Positions 19,849 through 27,512 of a stretch of 64,000 bases of DNA are shown in pieces; the stretch's first letter is position 1; every line of letters starts with the position of its first letter. The position numbers and the translations under genes were made by a program. The notes below the pieces were generated by a model, which saw only the letters and a program-made list of their open reading frames with translations, was not told where the DNA came from and did not search any database. The stretch spans positions 1 through 64,000 of the forward strand of contig NZ_BMQN01000013.1 in the NCBI RefSeq assembly GCF_014648135.1, read 5' to 3'. This DNA is from Deinococcus sedimenti. GTDB taxonomy: Bacteria; Deinococcota; Deinococci; Deinococcales; Deinococcaceae.

Positions 19849-20451
19849 ATGAAACATATTCTGTTCCCGACGGCGGCTGCGGCCGATGCCTTCACTGCTG
19901 ACCTTCAGGCCCAGGGCGTCATCGCGCCCACCATGGGGACCAGCACCTACACCCGCCGCGCCGACGGCACCCGCGTCGACACTGGCGCGACCAGCGTGGA
20001 CGCCGACGGCCCTGGCAACCTGACCATGGACCCTGACGGCGTGGGCGGCACCGCCGAGGACGCCGGTGCGGGCGCCGTGAAGGGCACGGGCGTGGGCGCC
20101 GTCGTGGGCGCCGCTGCGGGCATACTGGCGACCGGCGCGACCATCGCCACGGGCGGCCTGGCCCTTCCCGTGATTCTGGGCATGGCCGCGCTGGGTTCCG
20201 GCGTGGGCGCCGCGGTGGGCGCGACCGGCGGCGCGATGGGCGTCGACGAGACCGGCAAGGCCTACGACGACCGCTACGACGTGGACGACACCTACTACGA
20301 CCGCATGGACAGCACCATCAACAGCGGTGGCCGCGTCGTGGCCGTGCATGACAGCGTGCCCCACGACATCCTGATGGACGCCGTCAGCCGTCACGGCGGC
20401 GAGATAGTGGACAGCGGCGCCCGCCGCGTCGACTACAACGCCACGATGTAA
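19849..20451 (+). CDS. Glycine-zipper membrane-associated protein, function unknown
   Basis: 200 aa. N-terminal ~45 residues look like a small ferredoxin-like alpha/beta domain ([20 protein letters not shown]). Residues ~75-135 are a Gly/Ala-rich hydrophobic pair of helices with GxxxG spacing (glycine zipper). A Tyr/Asp-rich spacer and a short C-terminal domain ending near [19 protein letters not shown] follow. The layout resembles stress-related 'general stress 17M-like' proteins, but I cannot assign a function. A perfect 16-bp terminator follows. Confidence 0.75.
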   Translation: MKHILFPTAAAADAFTADLQAQGVIAPTMGTSTYTRRADGTRVDTGATSVDADGPGNLTMDPDGVGGTAEDAGAGAVKGTGVGAVVGAAAGILATGATIATGGLALPVILGMAALGSGVGAAVGATGGAMGVDETGKAYDDRYDVDDTYYDRMDSTINSGGRVVAVHDSVPHDILMDAVSRHGGEIVDSGARRVDYNATM

Positions 20452-20461
20452 CCCCCGGCAC

Positions 20462-20497
20462 CAGAGGCCCCGGATTCGAATGAATCCGGGGCCTCTG
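20462..20497 (+). terminator. Strong hairpin terminator after the glycine-zipper gene
   Basis: CAGAGGCCCCGGATTC pairs perfectly (16 bp) with GAATCCGGGGCCTCTG across a 4-base loop. Confidence 0.75.
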
Positions 20498-20559
20498 ATC
20501 TGTGGTTCAGGAATCCTCTGCAACAGGGACCGTGGGAGTGAGAGTCAGGCCCACCACGG

Positions 20560-20700
20560 ACAGCGGTGCTCAGTTTCACCCTGGTGCTGACAGCACACCC
20601 CAGGGCTCCACCTGCCACTGCCGTCCCTCTCAGGGACTCGCACAGTTGCGCAGCTGTGCGAGTCCGCCCGATTCACAGGGAGTCAGGGACACCCTCAACA
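20560..20700. repeat. Intergenic repeat with perfect 12-bp hairpin
   Basis: GGACTCGCACAG (20634-20645) and CTGTGCGAGTCC (20654-20665) form a perfect stem. The GGACTCG...GAGTCC core recurs in the MITE-like copies at 43813, 46156, 47334 and 56372. No gene is seen between 20452 and 20762. Confidence 0.45.
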
Positions 20701-20762
20701 TCTCTGAATGCTGCGACTGGCCGGCGCGCAGGGCCTCGCCTGCCAGTTGGACGGCCCCGCGG

Positions 20763-21209
20763 TCAGTCGGCGCGAGGCGGGTTTGGCAGCGCCACCTTGT
20801 GAAACCAGAAGTTTCCCAATGTCTCGATGACTTCCACGAACTCAGCGATGGACACGGGTTTGGGAATATAGGCGTTCGCGTGCAGGTTGTAGCTGCGCCA
20901 GATGTCACTCTCGGCGCGGCTGGTGGTCAGCACGATCACGGGAATGCTGCGCAGTTCGCTGTCCTCCTTGAGGATGTCCAGCAGTTCCAGGCCACTCATG
21001 CGCGGCATGTTCAGGTCCAGCAGGATCACGTCCGGTCGCGGCGCGCCGGCCTGCTCATGCTGCTGGCGCAGGAACGCCAAGGCGTCCACGCCGTCCCGGG
21101 CGTGACTCAGGTGGTGGGGAAAATGGGCCTCCTCGAAGGCTTCCTGCGTGAGCATCACGTCCGCAGGGTTGTCCTCGATCAGCAGGATTTCAACGGGTCG
21201 GGTGGTCAT
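20763..21209 (-). CDS. Rcp1-type single-domain response regulator
   Basis: 148 aa, receiver domain only. Acidic pair at 12-13 (IED), phosphoacceptor Asp65 (LLDLNMP), Thr/Ser at LTTS and Lys117 (YIPKPVS). The long loop with [17 protein letters not shown] is typical of the CheY-like Rcp1 group paired with phytochrome-like kinases. Its start overlaps the stop of the upstream kinase gene (ATGA), so the two form a cognate pair. With no output domain it must act through protein contacts. Confidence 0.92.
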   Translation of the reverse strand: MTTRPVEILLIEDNPADVMLTQEAFEEAHFPHHLSHARDGVDALAFLRQQHEQAGAPRPDVILLDLNMPRMSGLELLDILKEDSELRSIPVIVLTTSRAESDIWRSYNLHANAYIPKPVSIAEFVEVIETLGNFWFHKVALPNPPRAD

Positions 21210-22804
21210 GTGTGGTCTCCAGAATGATCGGTCGTGTCGGGCAACGCCAGGTGGAAGGTGCTGCCCTGGCCCGGCGTGCTGTCCAGCCACAACGCGCCGC
21301 CCAGCTGCTCGGCGGCGCTGCGGGTCACGGCCAGGCCAATGCCGCTGCCGGCGTACTCTTCCATACCGTGAAGCCGCTGGAACACGCCGAAGATCCGGTC
21401 ATGATACTCGGGCGCGATACCGATGCCGTTGTCACTCACGTGAATCACCCAGCGGTGAGCTTCACGTTCCGCATGTATCTGAACGTGGGGTGCAACGTCC
21501 GGCCGCTGGAATTTCAGGGCGTTCCCGATCAGGTTCTGCAGCGCGTGACGCAGGAGGTCCGGCGTGCTGATCACGCTGGGCAGCGCACCCACCTCCACCC
21601 GCGCGCCGCTGCTGCGGATCTGGGCGTCCAGGTCCCCCACAATCTGCGAGACGACCACGTTCAGGTCCACGGTCTGCGTGGCGCGCGGCGCCTTCCGCAC
21701 CCGGGAATACACCAGCAGGTCCTGGATGAGGGTCTTCATGCGCAGCGTGGCGGACGTGGTGAACGCGATGTACTGCCGCGCCCGGTCGTCCAGCTGGTCG
21801 TTGTAGCGGCGGGCCAGCAGTTCGGTGTAGCTGCCGATGGTCCGCAGGGGTTCCTGCAGGTCGTGGCTGGCCACGTACGCGAACTGTTCGAGTTCGCGGT
21901 TGCTGCGCTCCAGGTGCTCGTTGCTGGCCTTCAGCGCGTCGGCCGTGGCGCTCAGCTGCCGTTCGCGGTCCTGCACGGCCCCGGCCATGACGTCGAACTG
22001 AGCGCCCAGGTAGGCGAGTTCCCGCACCGGCACGCGTGGGGTCCGCCGCCCGTAGTCACCCTGGGCGATGGCGAGCGCCGCGACGTTCAGACCCTGCAGG
22101 GTGCGGCTGACGGTACGGGTCACGCGGTAGGCGGTCAGGATCAGCAGCGCGATGCTGAGCAGCAGCCCGCCCACGCTGACCCACTGCACGAGTTGCAGCA
22201 GGTTCTTGCTGGACTGGGTCGCGTCACTCAGGCGGATGCTTTCATTCGTGGTCATGACGTCCAACACCTCGCGGGCGTCATTCAGCAACGTCAGGCCCAC
22301 GCCATTCTTCACGCGGGCCACCGCCAGATTCAGGTCCTGCTGCCGAGCCTCGATCTCTCGCCGGGCGGCCTGCTCGTCCCAGCGTTCGACCAGCGCCTGC
22401 ACGCGGCCCAGGTTGCGGCGCTGCAGGTCCGTGGCGCTCAGGTCGTTCAGGGCGAACACGTCGGCCCGGAAGGTCAGCCGGGCGTTCTCGTACGGTGCGA
22501 GGAAGTCCTGCTGACCGGTGATGACGTACCCCCGCTCGCCGTTTTCCATGTTGGATACCTGCCGGGCGATGTCGGTGATCAGCTGCAGCCGCGTCTGGGA
22601 GTCCAGCACCTGTTTCAATGCCTGTTCGTTGCGGTTGACGCCGTACGCCACGACCCCGCCGACGCCCAGCAGCAGCGCGAACGGCAGGATGAACGGCCGC
22701 AGCAGCACCTGCCGCAGGCTCGGTGCGGTGGAGGGGGCTGGCGTGAGGTCCGCTGCGGGCACGTCCGGCTCGGCAGGTGGGGCGAGGGCCGACATTCCCG
22801 GCAT
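21206..22804 (-). CDS. CHASE3-HAMP sensor histidine kinase
   Basis: 532 aa from the ATG at 22804 (22795 is an alternative). One membrane helix at ~34-53, a CHASE3 sensor domain ([20 protein letters not shown]), a second helix at ~205-225, HAMP ([14 protein letters not shown]), then HisKA with the phosphoacceptor in [14 protein letters not shown]. The ATPase domain shows N (LIGNALKF), G1 (DNGIGI) and G2 (GSGIGLAV) boxes. An extracytoplasmic signal is expected; CHASE3 ligands are generally unknown. Coupled to the response regulator. No effector genes adjoin. Confidence 0.92.
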   Translation of the reverse strand: MPGMSALAPPAEPDVPAADLTPAPSTAPSLRQVLLRPFILPFALLLGVGGVVAYGVNRNEQALKQVLDSQTRLQLITDIARQVSNMENGERGYVITGQQDFLAPYENARLTFRADVFALNDLSATDLQRRNLGRVQALVERWDEQAARREIEARQQDLNLAVARVKNGVGLTLLNDAREVLDVMTTNESIRLSDATQSSKNLLQLVQWVSVGGLLLSIALLILTAYRVTRTVSRTLQGLNVAALAIAQGDYGRRTPRVPVRELAYLGAQFDVMAGAVQDRERQLSATADALKASNEHLERSNRELEQFAYVASHDLQEPLRTIGSYTELLARRYNDQLDDRARQYIAFTTSATLRMKTLIQDLLVYSRVRKAPRATQTVDLNVVVSQIVGDLDAQIRSSGARVEVGALPSVISTPDLLRHALQNLIGNALKFQRPDVAPHVQIHAEREAHRWVIHVSDNGIGIAPEYHDRIFGVFQRLHGMEEYAGSGIGLAVTRSAAEQLGGALWLDSTPGQGSTFHLALPDTTDHSGDHT

Positions 22805-22871
22805 TGTAGACCAGCCTCCGCCCCCGCAGCGGGCCGGGCCACCCCCGCCACGGGAAGCCCCGGCGGAATTT

Positions 22872-22901
22872 TGAACCCGGTTCACTTCGGCGGGGTACAG
22901 T
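22872..22901 (+). promoter_or_regulatory. Palindromic operator/promoter before the enoyl-CoA hydratase gene
   Basis: TGAACCCGGTTCA (22872-22884) is an inverted repeat with one central base. It overlaps a possible -35 (TTGAAC at 22871), followed by TACAGT (22896-22901) just before the ATG. The long spacing (19 bp) makes the promoter assignment uncertain, but the palindrome is clear. A fatty-acid-responsive TetR-type repressor would fit. Confidence 0.4.
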
Positions 22902-22907
22902 GAACGC

Positions 22908-23645
22908 ATGACATTCCAGAACGTGAGTCTCACCCACGCGGGTGAGGTCGCCACGCTGACCCTGACCAGCAAGAAAGGCAGCATGGGCCCGACCTTCTGG
23001 CCCGAAATTCCCCGCGTCCTGAACGACCTGGGCGGCGCCCGCGCGCTGATCCTGCGCGGCCAGGACCTGTTCAGCGCCGGACTGGACGTCCGCGCCAGCG
23101 CCCCCGTCATCGCCCCCACCCTGGGTGACCCCGACGCGTTCGCGGCGGTCGTCGCCGAGATGCACGCCGCCATCGACGCGTTCGCCGCGCTGCCCATTCC
23201 GGTGATCGCCGCCGTGCACGGCTGGTGCATCGGCGCGGGCCTGGAACTCATCAGCGCCTGCGACATCCGCATCGCCAGCGCGGACGCCCGCTTCAGCCTC
23301 CCCGAGGTGAAACTGGGCATCACCGCCGACCTGGGCGGCCTGCAACGCCTCCCGCACCTGATCGGCACCGGCCGCACCGCGCACCTCGCCCTGACCGGCG
23401 ACCCCATCGACGCGCCCACCGCCGAACGCTGGGGCCTCATCACCGAACTCCTGCCCACCCCTGACGCCCTGTTCGAGCGGGCGAATGCCCTCGCCACGGG
23501 GCTGGCCGCCCTGCCGCCCCGCGCGGTCGAGGGCACCAAACGCACCCTCCACGCGCACCTGCCCCACGCGCAGAGCCTCGACCTGGCCGTCCGCTGGAAC
23601 GCCCACCACATGACCACCGACGGCCTCGCCCAGGCGCTGAAGTAG
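22908..23645 (+). CDS. Enoyl-CoA hydratase/isomerase family protein
   Basis: 245 aa crotonase fold. Oxyanion-hole segments: [10 protein letters not shown] (near 62) and [20 protein letters not shown] (near 105). The active-site region [20 protein letters not shown] has Glu followed by an Asp at the position of the second acid, as in dienoyl-CoA isomerases and some hydratases. It acts in fatty acid beta-oxidation. The next gene is a dienoyl-CoA reductase relative, consistent with unsaturated fatty acid breakdown. Confidence 0.87.
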   Translation: MTFQNVSLTHAGEVATLTLTSKKGSMGPTFWPEIPRVLNDLGGARALILRGQDLFSAGLDVRASAPVIAPTLGDPDAFAAVVAEMHAAIDAFAALPIPVIAAVHGWCIGAGLELISACDIRIASADARFSLPEVKLGITADLGGLQRLPHLIGTGRTAHLALTGDPIDAPTAERWGLITELLPTPDALFERANALATGLAALPPRAVEGTKRTLHAHLPHAQSLDLAVRWNAHHMTTDGLAQALK

Positions 23646-23731
23646 GGTCAAGGGACGAGGGTCGAAGCGTCAAAGACCCTCACCCCCCTCCGACGTTCAG
23701 ACCTTTAGCTAAGACCCTCAGACCCCTTCAA
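23645..23731. repeat. Heptamer-periodic repeat between beta-oxidation genes
   Basis: Left arm in 7-bp steps AGGGTCA AGGGACG AGGGTCG. Right side carries AAGACCCTCA and GACCCTCAGACCCC complements. Same structural class as the other heptamer hairpins. Confidence 0.5.
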
Positions 23732-23741
23732 GGAGCCCACC

Positions 23742-24602
23742 ATGAGCCAGAACCCCGGCACCCTCCAGCCCGGCACCGCCGACAGCACCTTCCGCCCCGA
23801 CCTGCTGCAGGGCAAGCACGCCCTGATCACCGGGGGCGGCAGCGGCATCAACCTCGGCATCGCGCAGAGCTTCGCCGCGCACGGCTGCAAGGTCACCATC
23901 CTGGGCCGCAACCTCGAGAAAGCCCAGACGGCCGCGCAGGGCATCACGGACGCCGGCGGGCAGGCCATCGGCGTCAGCGCCGACGTGCGAGACATCGCCG
24001 CCCTGCAGGCCGCCGCCGAGCAGGCCGTGGCCGCCTTCGGCCCCATCGACATCGTCCTGGCGGGCGCCGCCGGGAACTTCCCCGCCCCGGTGGACGGCAT
24101 CAGCCCCAACGGCTTCAAGACCGTCGTGGACATCGACCTGCTCGGCACGTACAACACCATCAAGGCCTGCGCGCCCCACCTGACCACCCCCGGCGGGAAC
24201 GTCCTCTCGATCAGCGCGTACGGCATCCCCGTGCCCATGCAGGCGCACGTCGTCGCCGCCAAGGCCGGCGTGGACGCCCTGACCCGCACCCTCGCCGTCG
24301 AGTGGGGCCTGCGCGGCATCCGCGTGAACGCCATCATCCCCGGCCCCATTGACGGCACCGAAGGCATGGCCCGCCTCGCGCCCGACGAGAAAACCCGCCA
24401 GAAGTTCATGAGCACCGTCCCCCTGGGCCGCTTCGGCATCCCGCAGGACATCGCCAACGCCGCCCTGTTCCTCGTCAGTGACGCCGCCAGCTACGTCACG
24501 GGCGTCATCCTGCCCGTCGACGGCGGCCAGAACATGCTCGGCGGCGCCCCCCAGTACCAGATGTACCAACAGATGGGCCTCGCCCTGCCAAGGAAGGACT
24601 GA
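23742..24602 (+). CDS. 2,4-dienoyl-CoA reductase-like SDR (DECR2 type)
   Basis: 286 aa short-chain dehydrogenase. NAD(P)-binding [12 protein letters not shown] (near 30) and NNAG-equivalent AGAAGNF. The usual catalytic Tyr-x-x-x-Lys is replaced: the segment reads [20 protein letters not shown], with no Tyr four residues before Lys. The following [12 protein letters not shown] and [13 protein letters not shown] motifs match the 2,4-dienoyl-CoA reductase branch (human DECR2/PDCR), which also lacks that Tyr. It reduces dienoyl-CoA intermediates from unsaturated fatty acids, fitting its hydratase neighbour. Confidence 0.85.
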   Translation: MSQNPGTLQPGTADSTFRPDLLQGKHALITGGGSGINLGIAQSFAAHGCKVTILGRNLEKAQTAAQGITDAGGQAIGVSADVRDIAALQAAAEQAVAAFGPIDIVLAGAAGNFPAPVDGISPNGFKTVVDIDLLGTYNTIKACAPHLTTPGGNVLSISAYGIPVPMQAHVVAAKAGVDALTRTLAVEWGLRGIRVNAIIPGPIDGTEGMARLAPDEKTRQKFMSTVPLGRFGIPQDIANAALFLVSDAASYVTGVILPVDGGQNMLGGAPQYQMYQQMGLALPRKD

Positions 24603-24610
24603 TCCAGGCT

Positions 24611-24663
24611 CTGAGCTGTGGGCTGTGAGGAATGAGCAGGCGTCCTCAGAGCGCATAGCTCAG
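24611..24663. repeat. Heptamer-unit hairpin before the LRR gene
   Basis: CTGAGCT GTGGGCT GTGAGGA on the left pairs with the complement of CTGAGCT ATGCGCT CTGAGGA on the right: 18 of 21 positions match. The three mismatches are in equivalent places of the 7-bp units. Confidence 0.6.
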
Positions 24664-24704
24664 ATGCATCCTCGCGCCGTGCCTGATGCCGCTACGCTGC
24701 GGGC

Positions 24705-25637
24705 ATGCCTGCTGCCCTCATGCCCGTTCATCAGCACCTCTCGGATCTGCGGGGGGCGGCGCTGCTGGATCTGCCGGACTGGTCGGGGGTGCGGCGCGTG
24801 AATCTGGATGGGCTGGTTCTGGAGGCCCTGCCGGAGCGGGAGGCCGCGCCGGACCTGACGGCGCTGAGCGTGTACGACAACGCGCTGACGGGCGTGCCGG
24901 ACTGGGTGTGGACGCGCGGCGGGTTGCGGACGCTGAACCTGTCCGCGAACCGCTTCACGGCGCTGCCGGACGCGCTGGGTGACCTGCGTGAACTGCGGAT
25001 GCTGGACCTGGGTCACAACGCGCTGGCGGCCCTGCCGGACGCCTTCGCCGGGCTGCATACGCTGGCGTTCCTGTACCTGAGCCACAACCGGCTGACGGGA
25101 CTGCCAGAGTCCATGCGGCGGCTGGGCGCACTGACGTACCTGAACGTGACGGACAACGCCCTCACGCACCTGCCGGACTGGCTGGGCGAACTGCGCTCGC
25201 TGACGGAACTACGGCTGTACGGCAACCCGCTGGAAGCCCTGCCCGACAGCGTAGGGGCGCTGGAATCACTGCGGGAACTGCACGTCATGAACGCCCGCCT
25301 GTCCGCGCTGCCCGCCAGCCTGGGCGGGTGCGGGGCGTTGGAGGTGCTGGACCTGCAGGGCAACGCGTTGACGGCGCTGCCGGACTCGCTGGGGCACCTC
25401 TCCCGCCTGACGACCCTGAACCTGCGCTTCAACGCGCTGACGCACCTCCCGGGCACGCTGGGCGACCTGAGTGCGCTGCATACACTCGACCTGCGCGCCA
25501 ACGGGCTGACCACCCTCCCGGAGGAACTGGCGGACCTGCCGGGACTGCGGAAACTCGACCTGCGCTGGAACCGCATCGAACGCCTACCGGACGCCTTCGA
25601 CGCGCTGATCGCGCGGGGCGGTCAGGTGTACCTGTAG
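24705..25637 (+). CDS. Leucine-rich repeat protein
   Basis: 310 aa made almost wholly of about ten 23-residue LRRs of the form LxxLxLxxNxLxxLPDxLGxL, the bacterial 'small/medium ribosome-inactivating-unrelated' type common in Deinococcus. No signal peptide, membrane helix or fused enzymatic domain, so it is a cytoplasmic binding scaffold with unknown partner. Start at 24705; an internal Met at codon 6 is an alternative. Confidence 0.85.
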   Translation: MPAALMPVHQHLSDLRGAALLDLPDWSGVRRVNLDGLVLEALPEREAAPDLTALSVYDNALTGVPDWVWTRGGLRTLNLSANRFTALPDALGDLRELRMLDLGHNALAALPDAFAGLHTLAFLYLSHNRLTGLPESMRRLGALTYLNVTDNALTHLPDWLGELRSLTELRLYGNPLEALPDSVGALESLRELHVMNARLSALPASLGGCGALEVLDLQGNALTALPDSLGHLSRLTTLNLRFNALTHLPGTLGDLSALHTLDLRANGLTTLPEELADLPGLRKLDLRWNRIERLPDAFDALIARGGQVYL

Positions 25638-25999
25638 CGCCGGTGACTGGGAATGCCGTCTGTGCCGTGGACAGCTTGGAACACCAACAGTCGGCCCCCT
25701 CCACGCCCTAATCCCGACGCGCTCCACAGCGCGCCTGCCCGGATTTGTTATTCGTGCAGACCCGCCGAGCGCGGAGCATGTGGGTAAGAGCAGAGCGGAG
25801 GCTCGCTGGAAAGACGCGCGATCAGCGCACGACCGATTGACGACCAGGGCAGACGTCATCAGGAACAGGCGGCGCACGGTGAGCGCTGTTGCCGTGTAGA
25901 GCTCGACCGCCGAGCGGCGCGAGTGCATGGTCCCGAGCAGGACATACAAGAGGGCGTCCGGATACATCAACTCCTGACGCCGCACGTTGGGAAACTGCG
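25638..25999. other. Gap without a convincing gene
   Basis: A frame can be read on the minus strand from 25985, but it runs into the LRR gene and has shadow-like composition (Arg/Ser/Pro-rich). The segment 25680-25830 has repeat-like words (CCCCCTCCACGCCC) shared with the dispersed elements. No RNA fold or promoter is clear. Confidence 0.5.
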
Positions 26000-27406
26000 C
26001 TAGAAACGGTCAATGATCAGGCGCTGCCATTTGGTGTCCTGCTTGACCAGTTCGGCTCCGTAACTCGTCATTCCGGCGTAGTCAGTGCCGTACAGCTGCA
26101 CTTCCGGGCGGGTGCTCTTAAACCAGATGGCGTCGTACCGCACGCCTTCCGGCAGTCGGTAACTCTGCAGGTGCTTCAGGCGGAAGCCCTGGTTCCACAG
26201 TTGATCGTATTTCTTGCGGTAGTCCTCGTAAGTCCAGCCCTGCACCCAGGTCTGATCCGTTTTGGCCGGTTTCCAGACGGCGTTGTACTTCAGGCCTTGT
26301 GGCGTCATGAAGGCCTGCATCAGGCTGAGCTGGAGGCCCTGCGCGCGCAGTTTGCTGTCCTGATTGCTGATCTCCTGCGGACTGACCTCGTACAGTTGCA
26401 CTTCAGCCCCGCCGGTCTGTTCCCAGACCGCGTTGTACAGGCGCGGCCCACTGGCACTTGAGTAAGTGTTCAGCACTTTCAGGCGCCAGCCAGCGGCCCA
26501 GAGGCCGTCGTACATGGAGCGGTACGCCTGATACGGTTTGTCGAAGGTGGTCATCTGTTTGGGTTGACCTCCTTCCCATACGGCGTTGACGCGGACGTCA
26601 CTTCCGTCTCGTGACATCTGCAGGTGGGTCAGTCCCATGCCCGCGTTGACCTTATCGTTGTGCGTGGACAGGAATTTCTCCTTGGTGATCGACGCCGCCG
26701 AGTAGCTGGGCTGGCCGTTGCCTTTGACCCACACCGCGTTGTACTTCCATGGTTTTTCCGTTGGCGCTGGGGTGGCCACCTGAACCGGTATCCGCTGCAC
26801 GTTGATCAGCGTGCGGTAGTTCCAGGTGCTGAAGCCGATGCCGTCTTCCCAGAAGTGAAAGTCCAGATTCTCCTGCGCAGGCCCTTTCGGGGAGATGTTG
26901 AAGTTGTATGTGCCCAGCAGGTCGTCCGCGTCCTTGCCTGCAACCCAGCTGAAGGCCTTGTAGCCGTAATCTAGGACGGCACCCGCAGCTGCCGCGATGG
27001 GATTACTGGATGACTGCAAGGCTTTCCCGCCTTTTTCAGCCAGCTGATCAAGCCATTTGGGTCGCTGCGCCCAGTCCTTGGCGAAGTCCTCATCGTATGC
27101 GCGCAGGGAGCCGATCAGCGGCTGGTTGTCATCCACGATGCCGTCGTACAAGACGTTCGGATTGCCCCATGGAAGTTTTTCATCATCGTTGATTCGGACG
27201 GGCGTCGTGATCATGGCCTGCGCGGTCTCTTTCGTCCCGGCAGACAGGAAGGACACGGCGTAGAGCGAATCTGCTCCTGAGGCGTCCTCTGTGTTGCCGC
27301 AGTGGACCGGGGTCAGGGTGACCACGATTCTGACTCTCCCGGCTTCCGACCACGACCCGGCCAGACAGGCACCCGCCGCTAACGTGAACATCGCTTTTCT
27401 GAACAT
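26000..27406 (-). CDS. Secreted protein with five NAVW repeats (BTRD1-like)
   Basis: 468 aa from the ATG at 27406, which has a perfect AGGAGG 7 bases upstream and opens a signal peptide (MFRKAMFTLAAGACLAGSWSEA). Residues ~30-200 form a unique domain. The remainder has five ~45-residue repeats with the cores YNAVWVKG, VNAVWEGG, YNAVWEQT, YNAVWKPA and YDAIWFKS, each followed by a helix with YRxxYDxLWxxGxRLxxLxxY. This matches the bacterial tandem repeat domain seen in secreted polyglycine-hydrolase-like and esterase proteins. Base composition is visibly less GC-rich than neighbours, suggesting recent transfer. No enzyme motif was found. Confidence 0.75.
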   Translation of the reverse strand: MFRKAMFTLAAGACLAGSWSEAGRVRIVVTLTPVHCGNTEDASGADSLYAVSFLSAGTKETAQAMITTPVRINDDEKLPWGNPNVLYDGIVDDNQPLIGSLRAYDEDFAKDWAQRPKWLDQLAEKGGKALQSSSNPIAAAAGAVLDYGYKAFSWVAGKDADDLLGTYNFNISPKGPAQENLDFHFWEDGIGFSTWNYRTLINVQRIPVQVATPAPTEKPWKYNAVWVKGNGQPSYSAASITKEKFLSTHNDKVNAGMGLTHLQMSRDGSDVRVNAVWEGGQPKQMTTFDKPYQAYRSMYDGLWAAGWRLKVLNTYSSASGPRLYNAVWEQTGGAEVQLYEVSPQEISNQDSKLRAQGLQLSLMQAFMTPQGLKYNAVWKPAKTDQTWVQGWTYEDYRKKYDQLWNQGFRLKHLQSYRLPEGVRYDAIWFKSTRPEVQLYGTDYAGMTSYGAELVKQDTKWQRLIIDRF

Positions 27407-27512
27407 GTAACGCCTCCTGACAGCGAGGGAGCAGCCCTGCGCTGATGGCATTACCGTAGAAAGCGAGGCGTATCAGAGCCGTTTCAGTTGGAGATCCACC
27501 CAGCAGTCCCCT

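Noticed and set aside
25584..25985. 133-codon minus-strand frame near 25.8 kb
   Set aside because: Overlaps the LRR gene end, has no ribosome site or recognisable domain, and its composition is shadow-like; the region also has repeat words.
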